DNA of 64,000 nt from Balaenoptera acutorostrata (lineage: Eukaryota > Chordata > Mammalia > Artiodactyla > Balaenopteridae), in assembly GCF_949987535.1 (NCBI RefSeq), contig NC_080073.1, positions 25,850,116 to 25,914,115 of the forward strand, given 5' to 3'. The notes below the pieces were generated by a model. That model searched no databases, was not told where the DNA came from, and worked only from the letters and a program-made list of their open reading frames with translations. Each line of letters opens with the position of its first letter. Positions within the stretch are counted from its first letter, which is position 1. The translations under genes were made by a program, and so were the position numbers. Positions 1-10,985 of the stretch are shown here, one piece after another.

Positions 1-142
1 GGGAGGTAGGCTGCTACTGGCGTCTGGTGGGGAGAGAGCAGGGATGCTGCTAAACCTCCCACAGTGTATAGGACGGCCCACAGCAGAGAGCTGTTGAGCC
101 CCAATGTCAGGGGTGCTGAGGGTGAGAAACTGCTCTGTACCA
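1..142 (+). mobile_element. MER20-like hAT DNA transposon fragment
   Basis: The text matches the middle and right part of the MER20 consensus as remembered: a 'gctactggcgtctggtgggga' block, then 'gggatgctgctaaacctccca' and an ending close to 'gtgctgagggtgagaaactg'. The left end lies outside the window. Non-autonomous hAT-Charlie fossil, long inactive. Confidence 0.7.
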
Positions 143-2900
143 GCCCTACCTGTTCTTGGTGTGTTCTCAGAGAAAGGAGGGGAGACGTGGTCTGGACCAT
201 TAGAAATAGATTTACTCTTGCCCATCCAGGAACATGGGAAGTCCGGATGAGTGTTCAAAATAGTCCTTGACTTTGGGTTTGACGCATAGGTTCCAACCCA
301 TTCAGATGCCAAGGAGAGTGGAGGGAGGTGGATCCAGGGGGCTCCTCTCTTCTCTTCAGTTCACCCCTCCTAGTGCCTTGAAAGGCAGGGTCCCTAACTT
401 CTGGTTCTCTGGGCTGCTGCACAAGGCCACACCCTGACTCTCAGGAAGGGAAAGCCTTCCTTTCTGGCCTCTCTCCCTCCTCAGGCCTCTGTCCCTTGGA
501 CCATTCACCTGTCTGCCTCCTGGGGGCCTCTTCTTCATGGTTTCTGGCTTGGTTCTCGGTCACTCATCTTAGCTGGCTTCGGTGTGTTGTTATTACACTG
601 AAAGAGTTTTGGTCTCTTTCTAAGACTTGCGTAATGTTCCTTCTGTGGCTCTACTATAACCTTAATATTAACCCCCAAAAGATGAGATAGGGAGAAAATT
701 TTTTTAAAAAGCCTTCCATACAGCTGCAAATTTTCAGGTGTACCGTGAGTTGAAAACTCTGCAAGCTATAGGCAAAGATGAGAGGGATGGAGACAGGACT
801 TTGTACAGATACCAGGATCATGGGAAGGGACTCTGCAAGAGGAGTGATGCCCAAGGAACTGGACCAGAATTCCCTCTAGAAAAGCTTCTAGTAAAATGCC
901 AAAGCCACAGCAAGATTTGCCTTCCGTCTGGGGCCTCCATCACCTGCAGAGTTCTGTGTGCTCCATGTTGGAGAAGAAGACTCCATCACCCCTGGCCCAT
1001 GTGTGCATTTCCCTGGTTGGGCCCGACGTGTATCACTAGCACACGAAGCCCACATTCTTATTGTTTCATTTTGCTTTATGGTTATTTTCAAGTTAGCAAA
1101 GTAATCTGCACTCATGATGAAACATGCACATGGCACCAAGGCATGAAGAGTCAACCATAAGACCTTCCCCTCCTCTCTTCCTTCCCCGGAGGTGAGAGCC
1201 TCTTACACTTCACAACTCTGGCCTGAAATGGATTAAGGAAGCCAGAGGCACTCAGCATTTTCAGGATGCTCTTAACAGCTACTGAAGGGTTCTTTTCAGA
1301 GCTGTGGAGGCCTCTGAATAAAACCTGACCATACTTGGGGCTCATTTCCATCTGTCAACACCTGTCTCCCACTGCGTCCCCCACGTAAATGGCCACTGGG
1401 CTGCTTTTGCTTGTGGTTGGTAAGGGGAAAGGGTCTTAGCACTTGCCTTCTCAGATGTACAGCCTTGTTTAAATTCGTCCACACTGAGGTCAGGGCGTGC
1501 AAGCACTGAGTTAGATACTCTAAAATGCCCACAGCTTGGACAGACAGCATTTATTAGCCATCTTTCCATGCGTGAAACACCTCAGACTAGTCCTGCTCTC
1601 CCCTGGCCTGGCATCAACTGCATCTTTGAGCATTTGAACAGCGGCAGCCAAAGAAGGAAGAAATGTATGCAGAGTATTTCCAGGTCTTAAGCCAGCTGGA
1701 AGGGAAGGCCCAAGGATGCTCTGCATGCCTGTGGCTGGGCCAGTTCCCTGCTCACTCGAGGACCGCGTCAAGGGGAGCCTTCCCCCTGGAAAAGTTACAG
1801 GAGCGGCAAGCCACGTGGCTTAAAGACAGCTTAGGAGACACCAGGAAAAAGAGACACTGGTTTAATAGCAAGTGAGAACTGGTGGACGCTATGGTCCCTC
1901 ACCCCAGAAAAAGCAAAACACACCACATGCTGCATACTGTTTCCAGGGTTTATCTGCCCCCCCTACAAAGAACCTTTGATCTTGAGAATCCTGAAACTCT
2001 ACCTTAATTTTATGTCACATTTTCACAGGGAGTGGCCAATTATTTGGTGACTTTGCCCAAAAATATCATCAAAATAATTTGTTGGTTAATTCAGTTTTCT
2101 TTTAAAAGTATTATGTAAAATACTTAGCTGAAGAGGCTGAACATAATCTAAAATCTTATTAATAACCAGTTAGATGTCCCATCACAGAAGGAGCTGGGAC
2201 ACCAGTAAAATACCTTTTCTTTCTCCTTTTCTGTATCGTCTGGGTATTTTTAAATGCCATATAATTATGGCAGAAGGTCTAAATGGCTGCATGATTTAGA
2301 GAGAGCCGGGCTGGGGGGAGGGAAGCAGAAAGGTAACATTTAAGTCACGATATATAGCCAGGGAGAGAGGAGAAAGAAGGAAATTAAGTGGAGGGCAGAT
2401 GGGAAAGCAGACCATCAAGTAGGGAAGGAAAGTTGTCCCAGAGTCCTGGGAGAGCCTGGATTTCACACACAGGTGGTCTCTGGCGCTCTCTCCATCCCAC
2501 TTGGTCGCTTCTCTGATGCGGTCATTGTAGGTTTGGAAAGGCGTGATTTGGCCGCCAGTACGTAGGGCTCTGGACGCTGTAAGTGGACCCGGTGACAGCT
2601 GGAGCACCTCCCCCAGCCCCTTCTCCCCTGAAATCCAGAGCGGGGGCTTGAGGCACCCCCCCCACCGCCCACAGCGGGGGCCAGAAGGTGTAGTGGCAGC
2701 CCTCACTCCCAGAAGGCTCCCGTAGGGCTGCACGTCCCCGCGTGCTGGGGGCTGCTCCTCGCGGTCCGTAAGAAGCTAATAAAGTGAGAGCTCTCTGCGC
2801 CATTGTCCCGAGGTCAGTGTTCGCCGTGGAGGTCAGGGGCCTATTGTGGCTGTCCCCAGGCCCCGCTCCAACCTCTGCTCTCTGCCGCCTCTCTTCCCAG
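143..2900 (+). other. ADAMTS9: ADAMTS9 intron (right part), no exon recognised
   Basis: This is inferred to be intron because the exon at 2901 begins in the middle of a TSR and needs an upstream exon ending in the W-rich start of that repeat. I searched by eye for such an exon and found none. The stretch 2560-2770 is GC-rich with a C tract near 2658-2666. The acceptor at the end is good: a pyrimidine run followed by CAG at 2898-2900. Otherwise I see nothing in it. Confidence 0.6.
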
Positions 2901-3095
2901 TGCTCGGTGACCTGTGGAAAGGGCTACAAACAAAGGCTTGTCTCCTGTAGCGAGATTTACACCGGCAAGGAGAATTATGAGTACAGCTATCAAACCACCA
3001 TCAACTGCCCGGGCGCACAGCCACCCAGCGTCCAGCCCTGCTACCTGCGGGAGTGCCCTGTCTCGGCCACCTGGAGAGTTGGCAACTGGGGGAGC
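2901..3095 (+). CDS. ADAMTS9: ADAMTS9 coding exon A (end of one TSR, start of the last TSR)
   Basis: The exon encodes 65 residues in phase 0-0. It starts with [12 protein letters not shown], the core of a thrombospondin type 1 repeat whose tryptophan motif must lie in the previous exon. It continues through the paired cysteines of that repeat ([20 protein letters not shown]) and ends with TWRVGNWGS, the start of the final [11 protein letters not shown] fits the C-x-x-S/T-C-x-x-G site for O-fucosylation known in secreted TSRs. The acceptor is pyrimidine-rich ending CAG, and the donor is AGC|GTAAGT. ADAMTS9 is a secreted zinc metalloprotease acting on versican and aggrecan; its many C-terminal TSRs are thought to mediate matrix or cell-surface binding. 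The wording is much closer to ADAMTS9 than to the paralogue ADAMTS20, by memory only. Confidence 0.93.
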
Positions 3096-3890
3096 GTAAG
3101 TAGACGATTGAGTGATGAAATCGGAAAGCTTTTGGATCTCAAACCCCGACTTAAACGTGTCCTGCCTGAGCTGTCCTTCCAGGAGAGCCCCGGGTGAGAA
3201 ACCGGAGTTAGCATCTTGAAATGGGCTGAAGGGGAGAGGGGGGCTTCTTTGCTTGTTGGGCCGTTTGGCCTGGTGCTTAGAGCGGGGGACAGGGGCGGGG
3301 AGGCCAGACAGCCTCCGGCTGATTCCTGGTTCTGCCGTTCCCAATTGAACGACCTGGGATAAGGTGCCAAGTGTTCATGTCTGTTTCCTCCCCTGCAGAA
3401 TGGGGTGGTTGTGAAGTTGAAATGCGTTCATGCATAAAAAAGCACGTGGGCTATAATGGCAGCTTTTTAAGTTCCATATATTTTACCACAGTTTAAAATT
3501 AAACAGCACCCAGAACTCTTGTTTGTCACTGGAAAAGGGTTACAGACGTCTTCGTTGTTGTGGGTTCTGTGGCTAAGAATTCTGTAAGTGCTAGTCCTAC
3601 ATCGGGCATTCTTGGTTGCATTGGGGTTATAACGAGTAAGAATATCTGATATTGGGAATGCCCTTGAAAATTGCCCCAGCCCCCTGGCTCCTGAATACGA
3701 GGCTTTCACTGATGCTAAGTGATGATCGGGCAAAAGTGTGGGATCAGTTGAAAGTGGTTAAGGTTTAAATTACGGCTCCACCATGACCTTGAACAAATTT
3801 CCTAACATTTTAGCCTCAATCTCCCCTCTGTAAAAATAGAATAATGCTAGTACTATCTCATAGGGTTATTGTGAGGCTTAGATGAGGAAA

Positions 3891-3972
3891 TCATATAATA
3901 TATATATATTTCATATGTATGACTACATATGTAGGTATGGATGTACGTACGTATAGACATGTATATATAAGA
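3891..3972. repeat. AT/TATG-rich simple repeat
   Basis: A degenerate run of TA, TATG and TACG units inside the interrupted MIR, just left of the SINE insertion site. Confidence 0.8.
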
Positions 3973-3982
3973 CTTAGCACAG

Positions 3983-4347
3983 GGCTTCCCTGGTGGCTCA
4001 GTGGTTAGGAATACGCCTGCCAGTGCAGGGGACACGGGTTCGAGCCCTGGTCCGGGAAGATCCCACATGCTGCGGAGCAACTAAGCCCGTGAGCCACAGC
4101 TACTGAGCCTGCGCGCTAGAGCCCGCGAGCCACAACTACTGAGCTCACGAGCCACACCTCCTGAAGTCCGTGCACCTAGAGCCCGTGCTCCACAACAAGA
4201 GAAGCCACTGCAATGAGAAGCCCACGCACTGCAACGAAGAGTAGCCCCCACTCGCCACAACTAGGGAAAGCCCCTGCACAGCAACAGAGACCCAACACAG
4301 CCAAAAATAAATAAGTAAAATAAATAAATGTATTAAAAAAAAAAAAT
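3983..4347 (+). mobile_element. CHR-2-like tRNA-Glu SINE
   Basis: It begins 'ggcttccctggtggctcagtgg', followed by a tRNA-derived B box ('gggttcgagccctgg'), the CHR body (repeated 'gagccacaactactgag' motifs), 'acccaacacagccaaaaataaata' and a 12-A tail. A 10-bp exact target-site duplication, cttagcacag, flanks it at 3973-3982 and 4348-4357. It lies in an intron, in the sense of the gene. Confidence 0.93.
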
Positions 4348-4512
4348 CTTAGCACAGAGACTGGCCCATAGGAAGTGCCCTACACGTGTCAGCTATTTGT
4401 TTTCAGCAACACGGGGTTCCTGTGCAAGCCTCCAGGCTCTGAGTTCCACACCACGAGAAGCCCATATCTCCAGGTTCCGCAGCCACAACTCTGACCCTGC
4501 TCTGCCTTATAG

Positions 4513-4645
4513 TGCTCCGTGTCCTGTGGTGTCGGAGTGATGCACCGATCTGTGCAGTGTCTCACCAACGAGGACCAGCCCAGCCACTTATGCCCTGATG
4601 AGTTGAAGCCGGAAGAAAGAAAAACCTGCCACGATATCTATAACT
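4513..4645 (+). CDS. ADAMTS9: ADAMTS9 coding exon B (last TSR)
   Basis: The exon supplies 44 codons plus one base (phase 0 in, phase 1 out). It reads [20 protein letters not shown] and so on, completing the final thrombospondin type 1 repeat begun by WRVGNWGS in the exon before. CSVSCGVG keeps the O-fucosylation pattern. It ends at KTCHDIYN plus the first base of a cysteine codon, which is completed by GC at the start of the next exon. Acceptor TTATAG, donor T|GTAAGT. The intron before it is 1417 nt and holds the split MIR and a SINE. No frameshift or stop interrupts it. Confidence 0.93.
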
Positions 4646-4859
4646 GTAAGTTGGGCAACTGAAGCCATCCTTCTGGAGCTTGAAGAACAGGTTTCATGGT
4701 TGATGTGCTTGCCTGCCTTTTTCAGAAATATAGAATTTATTTTTAAGAAATTGGCCCCCTTGCAGACAAACATGAGCGTGCATAATGTAACTCCTTCCGT
4801 CAGCGGCCACTGCACATCCTAGAGAATCACAGCCCGTTTTCGCGGTTTGTGTTTTCCAG

Positions 4860-4954
4860 GCGAGTTGCCCCAGAACTGCAAGGAAGTAAAAAGGCTGAAA
4901 GGTGCCGGTGAAGATGGGGAATATTTCCTGATCGTCACGGGAAAGCTCCTGAAG
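4860..4954 (+). CDS. ADAMTS9: ADAMTS9 coding exon C (start of GON domain)
   Basis: With the carried base this gives 32 codons: [20 protein letters not shown], then [12 protein letters not shown]. The NC after ELPQ is the first of ten cysteines of the GON domain, the module shared by ADAMTS9, ADAMTS20 and nematode GON-1. In the literature the GON domain of ADAMTS9 has been linked to endoplasmic-reticulum-to-Golgi transport, separate from proteolysis. Acceptor TTTTCCAG, donor AAG|GTGCGC, which is weaker than its neighbours because positions +4 and +5 depart from consensus AAGT. The upstream intron is only 214 nt. Confidence 0.93.
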
Positions 4955-5070
4955 GTGCGCGTGGGAGCTCAGTCGTTACTTCTAGCCTGGTTGCAGAGCC
5001 AGTGGCCCTGGCCCTCATGGTCCCATTTCTCAGCCACCCCTCGCAGCTTATTTCTGGTCTGTCTTTCCAG

Positions 5071-5165
5071 GTCTTCTGTGCAGGGATGCACTCTGGCCAC
5101 CCCAAGGAGTACATGACACTGGTCCACGGTGACTCTGAGAATTTTTCTGAGGTTTACGGGCACAG
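5071..5165 (+). CDS. ADAMTS9: ADAMTS9 coding exon D (GON domain)
   Basis: Phase 0 in and phase 2 out, 31 codons plus two bases: [20 protein letters not shown], then [11 protein letters not shown]. It carries the second GON cysteine and an NFS sequon suitable for N-glycosylation in the secretory path. The split arginine codon AG|G is completed in the next exon. Acceptor CTTTCCAG, donor CAG|GTAGGA. The introns on either side are short (116 and 93 nt), so exons C to E form a tight cluster. Confidence 0.93.
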
Positions 5166-5258
5166 GTAGGAGAGCTCAGGCTCAGAAGAGCCCGGATGCC
5201 TGGAGATCCCTGGAAACACCTCCCCATCCTTACCGGGGTGTTCTCTCTTGTAATGTAG

Positions 5259-5392
5259 GTTGCACAACCCAACCGAATGTCCCTACAACGGGAGCCGACG
5301 TGATGACTGTCAGTGTCGGAAAGACTACACAGCGGCTGGGTTTTCCAGCTTCCAGAAGATCAGAATAGACCTGACCACCATGCAGATCATCA
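5259..5392 (+). CDS. ADAMTS9: ADAMTS9 coding exon E (GON domain)
   Basis: One base completes arginine, then 44 codons and one carried base: [20 protein letters not shown], then [19 protein letters not shown] and TTMQII. It holds GON cysteines three to five (EC, DDC, QC) and a second N-glycosylation sequon, NGS. Acceptor TTGTAATGTAG has a weak pyrimidine tract, but the phase and protein are unambiguous; donor A|GTAAGT is strong. The 93-nt intron before it is close to the lower limit for efficient splicing in mammals, which may explain the tolerance of the poor tract by intron definition (inference). Confidence 0.93.
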
Positions 5393-5779
5393 GTAAGTTC
5401 CATGGGACGTCCTAGGGGATGTGTCCATAGGTCTCTCCATTCAGACAGCAGAAACATCCTGCACAGGGGCTGGGCGGAGGCCCGGAGGATGTGAAGAGGA
5501 ACTTAGGGTCCAGTGATGACAGTCCCAGTCGAAGCTGCCAGAGGGTGGGCTTTTGCACCTTTTCACCACTGCTGTCCCCGCAGTGCCTGGGAAGTGAGCA
5601 CAGGGGCGGTGCTCCTTCAGATTTGTGACGAATGAATGAATGGAGGAGATGGAGGCACATTAAAGGGCCCCATCGCAGTGGGCGAGTCAGGGCAGCAGCC
5701 CCCAAAATATGACATTGAAATTGAGACCTTACGGCCAAGTGGGAGTGAGCCAGGTGGGCAAAGCAAGCATGGTAGCAGA

Positions 5780-6122
5780 ATTTTTTTTTTAAGATTTATT
5801 TATTATTTATTTATTTTATCTTTTTTGGCTGCGTCTGGTCTTAGTAGCGGCACGCATGCTCTTCATGGTGGTGCACGGGCTTCTCTCTAGTTGTGGCTTG
5901 CAGTTTTTCTCTTCTCTAGTTGTGGCGTACAGGCTCCAGGGCACGTGGGCTCTGTAGTTTGCAGCACATGGGCTCTAGTTGAGGCGTGTGAGCTCAGTAG
6001 TTGGGGTGTGCGGGCTTAGTTGCCCCGCGGCATGTGGGATCTTAGTTCCCTGACCAGGGATCGAACCCGCGTCCTCTGCATTGTAAGGCAGATTCTTTAC
6101 CACTAGACCACCAGGGAAGTCC
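5780..6122 (-). mobile_element. CHR-type tRNA SINE, antisense in intron
   Basis: On the minus strand it reads 'ggacttccctggtggtctagtgg', tRNA-like B box 'gggttcgatccctgg', CHR body and an A-rich tail (seen here as T runs from 5780). The target-site duplication tggtagcaga is exact at 5770-5779 and 6123-6132. The head differs from the other copies (GGACTTCC rather than GGGCTTCC), so it may belong to a distinct subfamily. Confidence 0.9.
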
Positions 6123-6132
6123 TGGTAGCAGA

Positions 6133-7526
6133 GCTTTTGAAGGGAGAAGAAGTTTTAAGGTAGCAGATGCAAACTCCAAAGCTATGATATTCATGTAGCA
6201 ACATTCAGCCCACCCTGGGCTTCCACCAGCAGTGTACATAAGCACACGCACACACACGCGCACATGGGCGTAAAACTAATTTTCTCTGATTGTCGATTTA
6301 CAGAAGAAGAATGGAGGACAGAATTACCTTTTTTTAAACTAGCCTGAGCATGGACTGATTTCATACTCCAGCCAACACTGCGTTTTTGTTAAGGACATTA
6401 ATCATAGGAGTGGTTAGAGACAGCTAAAATATCCAAACACGTTCCCTCAAATAGAGGAAAAACAGAAATAATGAATAATTAATTTTTCTTCATTAACATG
6501 TTCCCATAACCTTGCCTTGCTTTCCTCTGCAGGTAGATTAAATCTGATTTGTACCAAGATATTTTTAATTGCCTTCAGCCAGACTGATGAGGGCTAAGGG
6601 CAGAATCTGCAGTTTCCCACTTAGATAACACCCCGGCTAAGACCCAGGGCTTCTGCGTGCTGAAGCGGGCAGGGCTCCTGCCCTTGGAGGTTGGGGGACT
6701 CAGATTTCCCTCCCACGAACCTGCAGAAAGATTAAGGCCTTCTCTTGCTATTCCTGAAAGACAAAGCAGAACGGTTTAAAAAGCTGCCTCTGGTCTCTAG
6801 TTCCCATCAGATTTTGTAGGATTCTCAATCTGCCACCTCCTGATCCGCCTTCCCCATTCTCAGAGCTGTTCTCAGGAGCTGCAAGAGGGTTAAAAACGCA
6901 AGCACTGTTTTTATTGGCTTTTTTAAAAAACTTTTAAAAAAAGTTAGCCCCAAACTTAAGAAACTGCCATTAATACTTTCAAGATGTGGGTTCTAATTGC
7001 TCCCCATTTTGGCGATAATAGTGCCTGGGCCACGGGAGGACAGATGAGCCTTGGGGAATAACTGCTAAGTAGCTGGAAATGCTTTGCTGGCTTATTCCCC
7101 GCCCCGTCCTGCAGTCCTGCAGCCTCGGAGGCTGCTTCTACTGGAGATTCACAATCATCCAATTACACTACATTTAAGCGAGGTGATTCACATATTTATT
7201 TATATAGGAATCAATTCCAAAGTCATCTTAAGCCCCCTTTTTTTGGCTTCCATACTGTGAGGAGACAGAAAGTGCTGGTAAAACACAGAGAAGGAAGCTC
7301 TCGGACCCACAAATACAGTGAGGGGAAAGCAAGTGTACATCTGGATCCGTTTGCTCACTAATCATACTTTGGATTGTTTTCTTTTTTCCTCTCCCATTTC
7401 CTCTTATGATTTCTCTAACTCTTCTTCCCTTCTGTCTCCTTGTTAATATCCTGTCCCTTCTCTTTCTCTTTCTCATACTCTCACCTCTCCGCTCCCTATT
7501 ATAACCCTGTCTCCAAAACCCCACAG
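6133..7526 (+). other. ADAMTS9: ADAMTS9 intron sequence, no recognised feature
   Basis: The rest of the 2134-nt intron. It holds a short CA/CG run near 6241-6266, AT-rich sequence and a long pyrimidine-rich stretch (7380-7500) leading to the exon F acceptor CCCCACAG. I see no gene or nameable repeat in it. Confidence 0.6.
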
Positions 7527-7618
7527 CCACTGACTTACAGTTTGCCAGGACACGCGAAGGACATCCCGTCCCTTTTGCCACCGCCGGGGACTGCTACAGC
7601 GCCGCCAAGTGCCCACAG
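7527..7618 (+). CDS. ADAMTS9: ADAMTS9 coding exon F (GON domain)
   Basis: Two bases finish a threonine codon, then 30 codons: [20 protein letters not shown], then [10 protein letters not shown], ending in phase 0. It carries GON cysteines six and seven (GDC, KC). Acceptor CCCCACAG, donor CAG|GTACGA. A longer open frame runs on into the intron past the donor, but the splice to the next exon (GRFSINLYG) gives the known family continuation. Confidence 0.93.
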
Positions 7619-7689
7619 GTACGAGTCGGGAGCTCTCCACCCCTCACCCAGGGATTCACATCACCCCACCCCCGTGACTGCATCTGGTT

Positions 7690-7960
7690 CTGCAGATGTA
7701 ATTAGAACAGCAGCTCTGGAAGGCACTTTGGCCACCTGTATAAAGGGCCTCACAGATGCTCACAGCCCCTAACCCAGTCACTCCACTCCTAGGAGTGTTT
7801 CCTAAGGAAATGATCACAGCCAGGGGCCAAACTTCCTCATTCAGCAAAATGCATCTGTGATCATGGTAAACGTTTAGAAACCAATTAGATATCACATGGC
7901 AAGGGTTTGGTTAAACACAGGACGATGTTAAAACAATATTATGCAGTGACACGTGGGTAA
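7690..7960 (+). mobile_element. Ancient L1 (L1M-type) fragment
   Basis: Wording such as 'cagtcactccactcctaggagtgtttcctaaggaaatgatcac' and 'ggtttggttaaa...aatattatgcagt' resembles the late ORF2 / 3' part of old L1 elements. Heavily decayed, no frame. Confidence 0.5.
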
Positions 7961-7985
7961 ATGTTTAATAACTGGCTCTCCAAGG

Positions 7986-8006
7986 GAAGGGGGGGGGCGG
8001 GGGGGA
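7986..8006 (+). repeat. G-tract (G10-C-G7 type)
   Basis: Almost pure guanine run broken by a single C, in the non-template strand of an ADAMTS9 intron. It is long enough for four G3 runs. Confidence 0.85.
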
Positions 8007-9480
8007 AAGCAATGCTTTGCAGCATTTGCCCATTTCTGTGGTGTAAATTTTCTCCCTGACTGGTTACAAGTCATCAGTATCGTGTCACAAAATGGAGGGT
8101 TTGGGGAGAGTTGCATACAGTTGTCTCTCAAAAGCCAGTGCAAGTGGGTTCCAACACCCCGACAGTCAGCCATTAAAGATTCTGAATATTGCATGAGACA
8201 GAAAAACTGTCACTCCTGTTTCAGATGTGTGAATGTGCCATGTTCAGACCAAGAAGTGCAGAGTTATCTCCTGAATTCGCTTTCCCCCAGAGCAGCTGCA
8301 CGGCAGTCTTACCCGTTCTACAGTTGCACACGTTTTTTGCCTCTTTAGAGGTGTGGCAGGTTTTGACTTGCCTTTCGGAACAGGCTGTGATAATCCTCCT
8401 GGGCTCATTTTGCAAAGCAGGCATCAGTCTTTGCCAGAAGCTTCTGCAAGGAGAAGGTAGGACAGACATAATGAATTAGGTGATTCTGGACAGGAGAACG
8501 TGGCCTCAGTCTTTCCGTTGATTTACATGAGGTCTTCACAAAGCTGTTGTCAGACTCTGTGACAAGAGTTTTCCTTGTTCCTGTGGGCCTTCACGGATTC
8601 TAGGAATTGGGACTGGGTGATACTCAGAATCCCAGGCACTGTCTCCCCAGGGTGCGTTTACACACAGCCACAGAGACCATCCTAAGACAAACACATCTGA
8701 ATTTTCTTTTAACAACGTGTTTTCTCAGCCCCAAGCTTTAGAAAGTATTGCTAAACATTTTAGAGAAGTGAAAAGGAAGCACTCAGGGGAGAAAGAAAAT
8801 AAACAAAGGACAGAATGTTAAAAGGGGCCTTTTCTCCATTACCCAGGAATTGAAAACTTTTGAAGTGCAGTTTCTTTAGAGCACTGGATGACTTCAAACA
8901 CCCCATTCGTATGGGTTGCATTTAACAGCTTATATAGATTGGCCAGTCCTGCCTTTTTCAAATGCCTCAGGATTTTCTTGTTTCGATATGTGCATCTTTG
9001 GGGAAACTTAAGTAAATGAGAGGTAATTTGCATTCAGTTATTTTAATAATTCAGAGAGAAATGAACTGATTGATTTGCTAAATCCTGGCCCTAAAGCAGT
9101 TGCTAAGTGAGAAAACCAAAGCCAGTGAAAGGTTAAGTTGTATTTTTTCCAGCCCATTCTTCAAACCATATCGGATAATTCTAGAATTCACTTCCTCAGA
9201 AGTATATTGAGCACCAACTATATTGATGAAAGACGGGAGTTTTTCAAATCACTTTTCCAGGGAAAAGTCTGTAGAAAGCATGACTATGCAAGCTATTTTG
9301 GAGCCCTGCTTGTCCTTTGGTCTATGACTGCAGAGAAATGAAAGCAGAGGGATGCCGTGTTTGACAATCTGCTTCTTCTTCCTCCGCATCCATTGCTGTT
9401 GCTTGGGGGAGGTCCCCAAGAGCTGTCAACTCAAGATGCAGCCAGAGTGTATTTTGTTATCCTGATCACGGTGGATGCAG
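8007..9480 (+). other. ADAMTS9: ADAMTS9 intron sequence, nothing recognised
   Basis: Unique-looking intronic DNA. Short open frames here have no family resemblance that I can see. No repeat could be named. Confidence 0.5.
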
Positions 9481-9484
9481 CATT

Positions 9485-9722
9485 ATCATTACTGATGCTG
9501 GTGTTAATAGCGTTTATTGAGCGTTTACTACACTTGAGACACTGTGCTCAGCATTGGTAAATCAGCGTAGCATTTAATCATCCACAGCATCCTATGAGAT
9601 TGCCCCCTTTTGACAGATGAGGAAACTGAGGTGTAGAGAGATCGGGTAACTTACGCAAACCCACACGAGTGCTCAGTAGAGGCCGGATTTGATCCCAAGT
9701 GTGTCTGAGTTCAAATCCATGG
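9485..9722 (-). mobile_element. MIR SINE
   Basis: The plus strand reads the MIR reverse complement: 'tttattgagcgtttactacacttgagacactgtgctcagc', 'ttttgacagatgaggaaactgaggtgtagagag', 'ggatttgatcccaagtgtg'. Near full length. Confidence 0.8.
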
Positions 9723-10580
9723 TGGTAGACACGCCTGGCTGATCCTGTTTCCAGACAAGACTTTTGCAGCATTCACCCTTGTCCAACAGAGAACAAAACC
9801 TCCGTTTGTCAGAGGTATTATACATCTTTCGCTAACTTTCCTGGATCATCTAGTGTATGCATGTCTTAATTACCTTTACTCTTTTAAATCAGCAACAGAG
9901 ATAGTAGCTAAAACTCTCATGCCCTTTAGACCCTGAGGATAAGACCTTTAGGGGTAGAGATATCCCAGACTGGAGCTAGAAAGGACGGTAGGTCTTGACT
10001 CCTCTGGTGACACTCAACTTTTAGAGTGCTAATTATCAACTAGGACGCTGGCTGAAAATGCAAATCCCTGAACCTGAAAAGGCCAGGAAGAGAATAAGGA
10101 CAAAAACTCTTGCTTATCACTCGCTCTGAAAGAGCAGATCTAGCTAGCAAGTAGTCTGCTCGGCTACGTGCTCAGTCACTGGACACCCAGATCAGCCAGG
10201 GGCATCCTCAGGCTAGAAGCCTGGACCTTCTAAGGACTTTGACGTCAAAGCAGATCAAGTCTACCTTCTTCGATGCAGGCAGAACAGGCAGTCTTTGTGG
10301 GAAACAGGATAGGGAAGGAGAGATGAGGGCATCCTTGGCAACAAGGAGGTCTGGGCATTTGTGATTGGTGTGGACGCCCTCAGGGCAGGAATGATAGTAA
10401 GATAAGAACATGGCCAGGTGGGCTAACAAAGCATGTAGAAGCCTGTGTCTGAGGAGGCTGGGCAAGGAGGCTGAGCCTGCGGTGTAGCCACGGTCATGGA
10501 TACCTGCGTACTGAAGCCACTCAACATAACAACCACTAACATCTGTGTAGTACTGTCATAAAACAAGTTCCAAAAATATT
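9723..10580 (+). other. ADAMTS9: ADAMTS9 intron sequence, nothing recognised
   Basis: No gene or nameable repeat seen; a few short shadow frames only. Confidence 0.5.
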
Positions 10581-10584
10581 TTTT

Positions 10585-10742
10585 AAATATCACCTACTCT
10601 CTGCCAGGTAATAAGCTAGGTATGTTATACCTTCTACTCTTATTCACAGATTATGTCTTATTAACCCATTTTACAGATGGGCTTAGGAGAGGTAAGCCAC
10701 TTGCCTGAGGTCACACTAAAGGTAGAAGAATCAGGATTCTAG
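10585..10742 (-). mobile_element. MIR SINE
   Basis: Reverse MIR text: 'cctactctctgccaggtaataagctagg', 'cccattttacagatgggcttaggagaggtaagccacttgcctgaggtcacac'. Confidence 0.75.
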
Positions 10743-10769
10743 GATAATTTCATCCCCCAGACCACAGCA

Positions 10770-10985
10770 AGATTGATGTTTGGGGCTGGATAATTCTCTG
10801 TTGTGGGAGATCATGCTGTGCATTGTAGGATATTTAGCAATATCTCTGGGCCTGTCTGCACCAGCTGCTAGTGGCACACACACACACACACACACCCACT
10901 AGCTGTGACGTGACAACCAAAAATGTCTCCAGAGACTGCCAGATTTCTCCTGGGAGCAAAATTGTCCTCTGATAAGATCCACTGA
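10770..10985 (-). mobile_element. MER20-like hAT element with internal CA repeat
   Basis: Reverse MER20 text: 'ggataattctctgttgtgggagatcatgctgtgcattgtaggatatttagc' through 'gacaaccaaaaatgtctccagagactgccagatttctcctgggagcaaaattg'. A (CA)n run at 10875-10895 has grown inside it. Confidence 0.75.

Larger units (their letters stand above)
3745..4402 (+). mobile_element. MIR SINE split by a later SINE
   Basis: MIR-like text runs from about 3745 ('gaccttgaacaaatttcctaa...', 'ctcatagggttattgtgaggcttagatgagg') and resumes at 4348 with 'cttagcacagagactggcccataggaagtgcc', the usual MIR end. An AT-rich microsatellite and a CHR SINE sit between the two halves. Ancient tRNA-derived repeat in sense orientation. 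Confidence 0.7.

Noticed and set aside
2543..2803. GC-rich frames of 60-93 codons as the missing upstream ADAMTS9 exon
   Set aside because: No cysteine/tryptophan TSR pattern and no donor in the needed phase before 2901.
2841..3344. 167-codon minus-strand frame over exon A
   Set aside because: Antisense shadow of the coding exon; it has no signal of its own.
3983..4347. tRNA gene suggested by the A- and B-box-like head
   Set aside because: The same head occurs in all the SINE copies with a non-tRNA body; it is the SINE promoter, not a tRNA gene.
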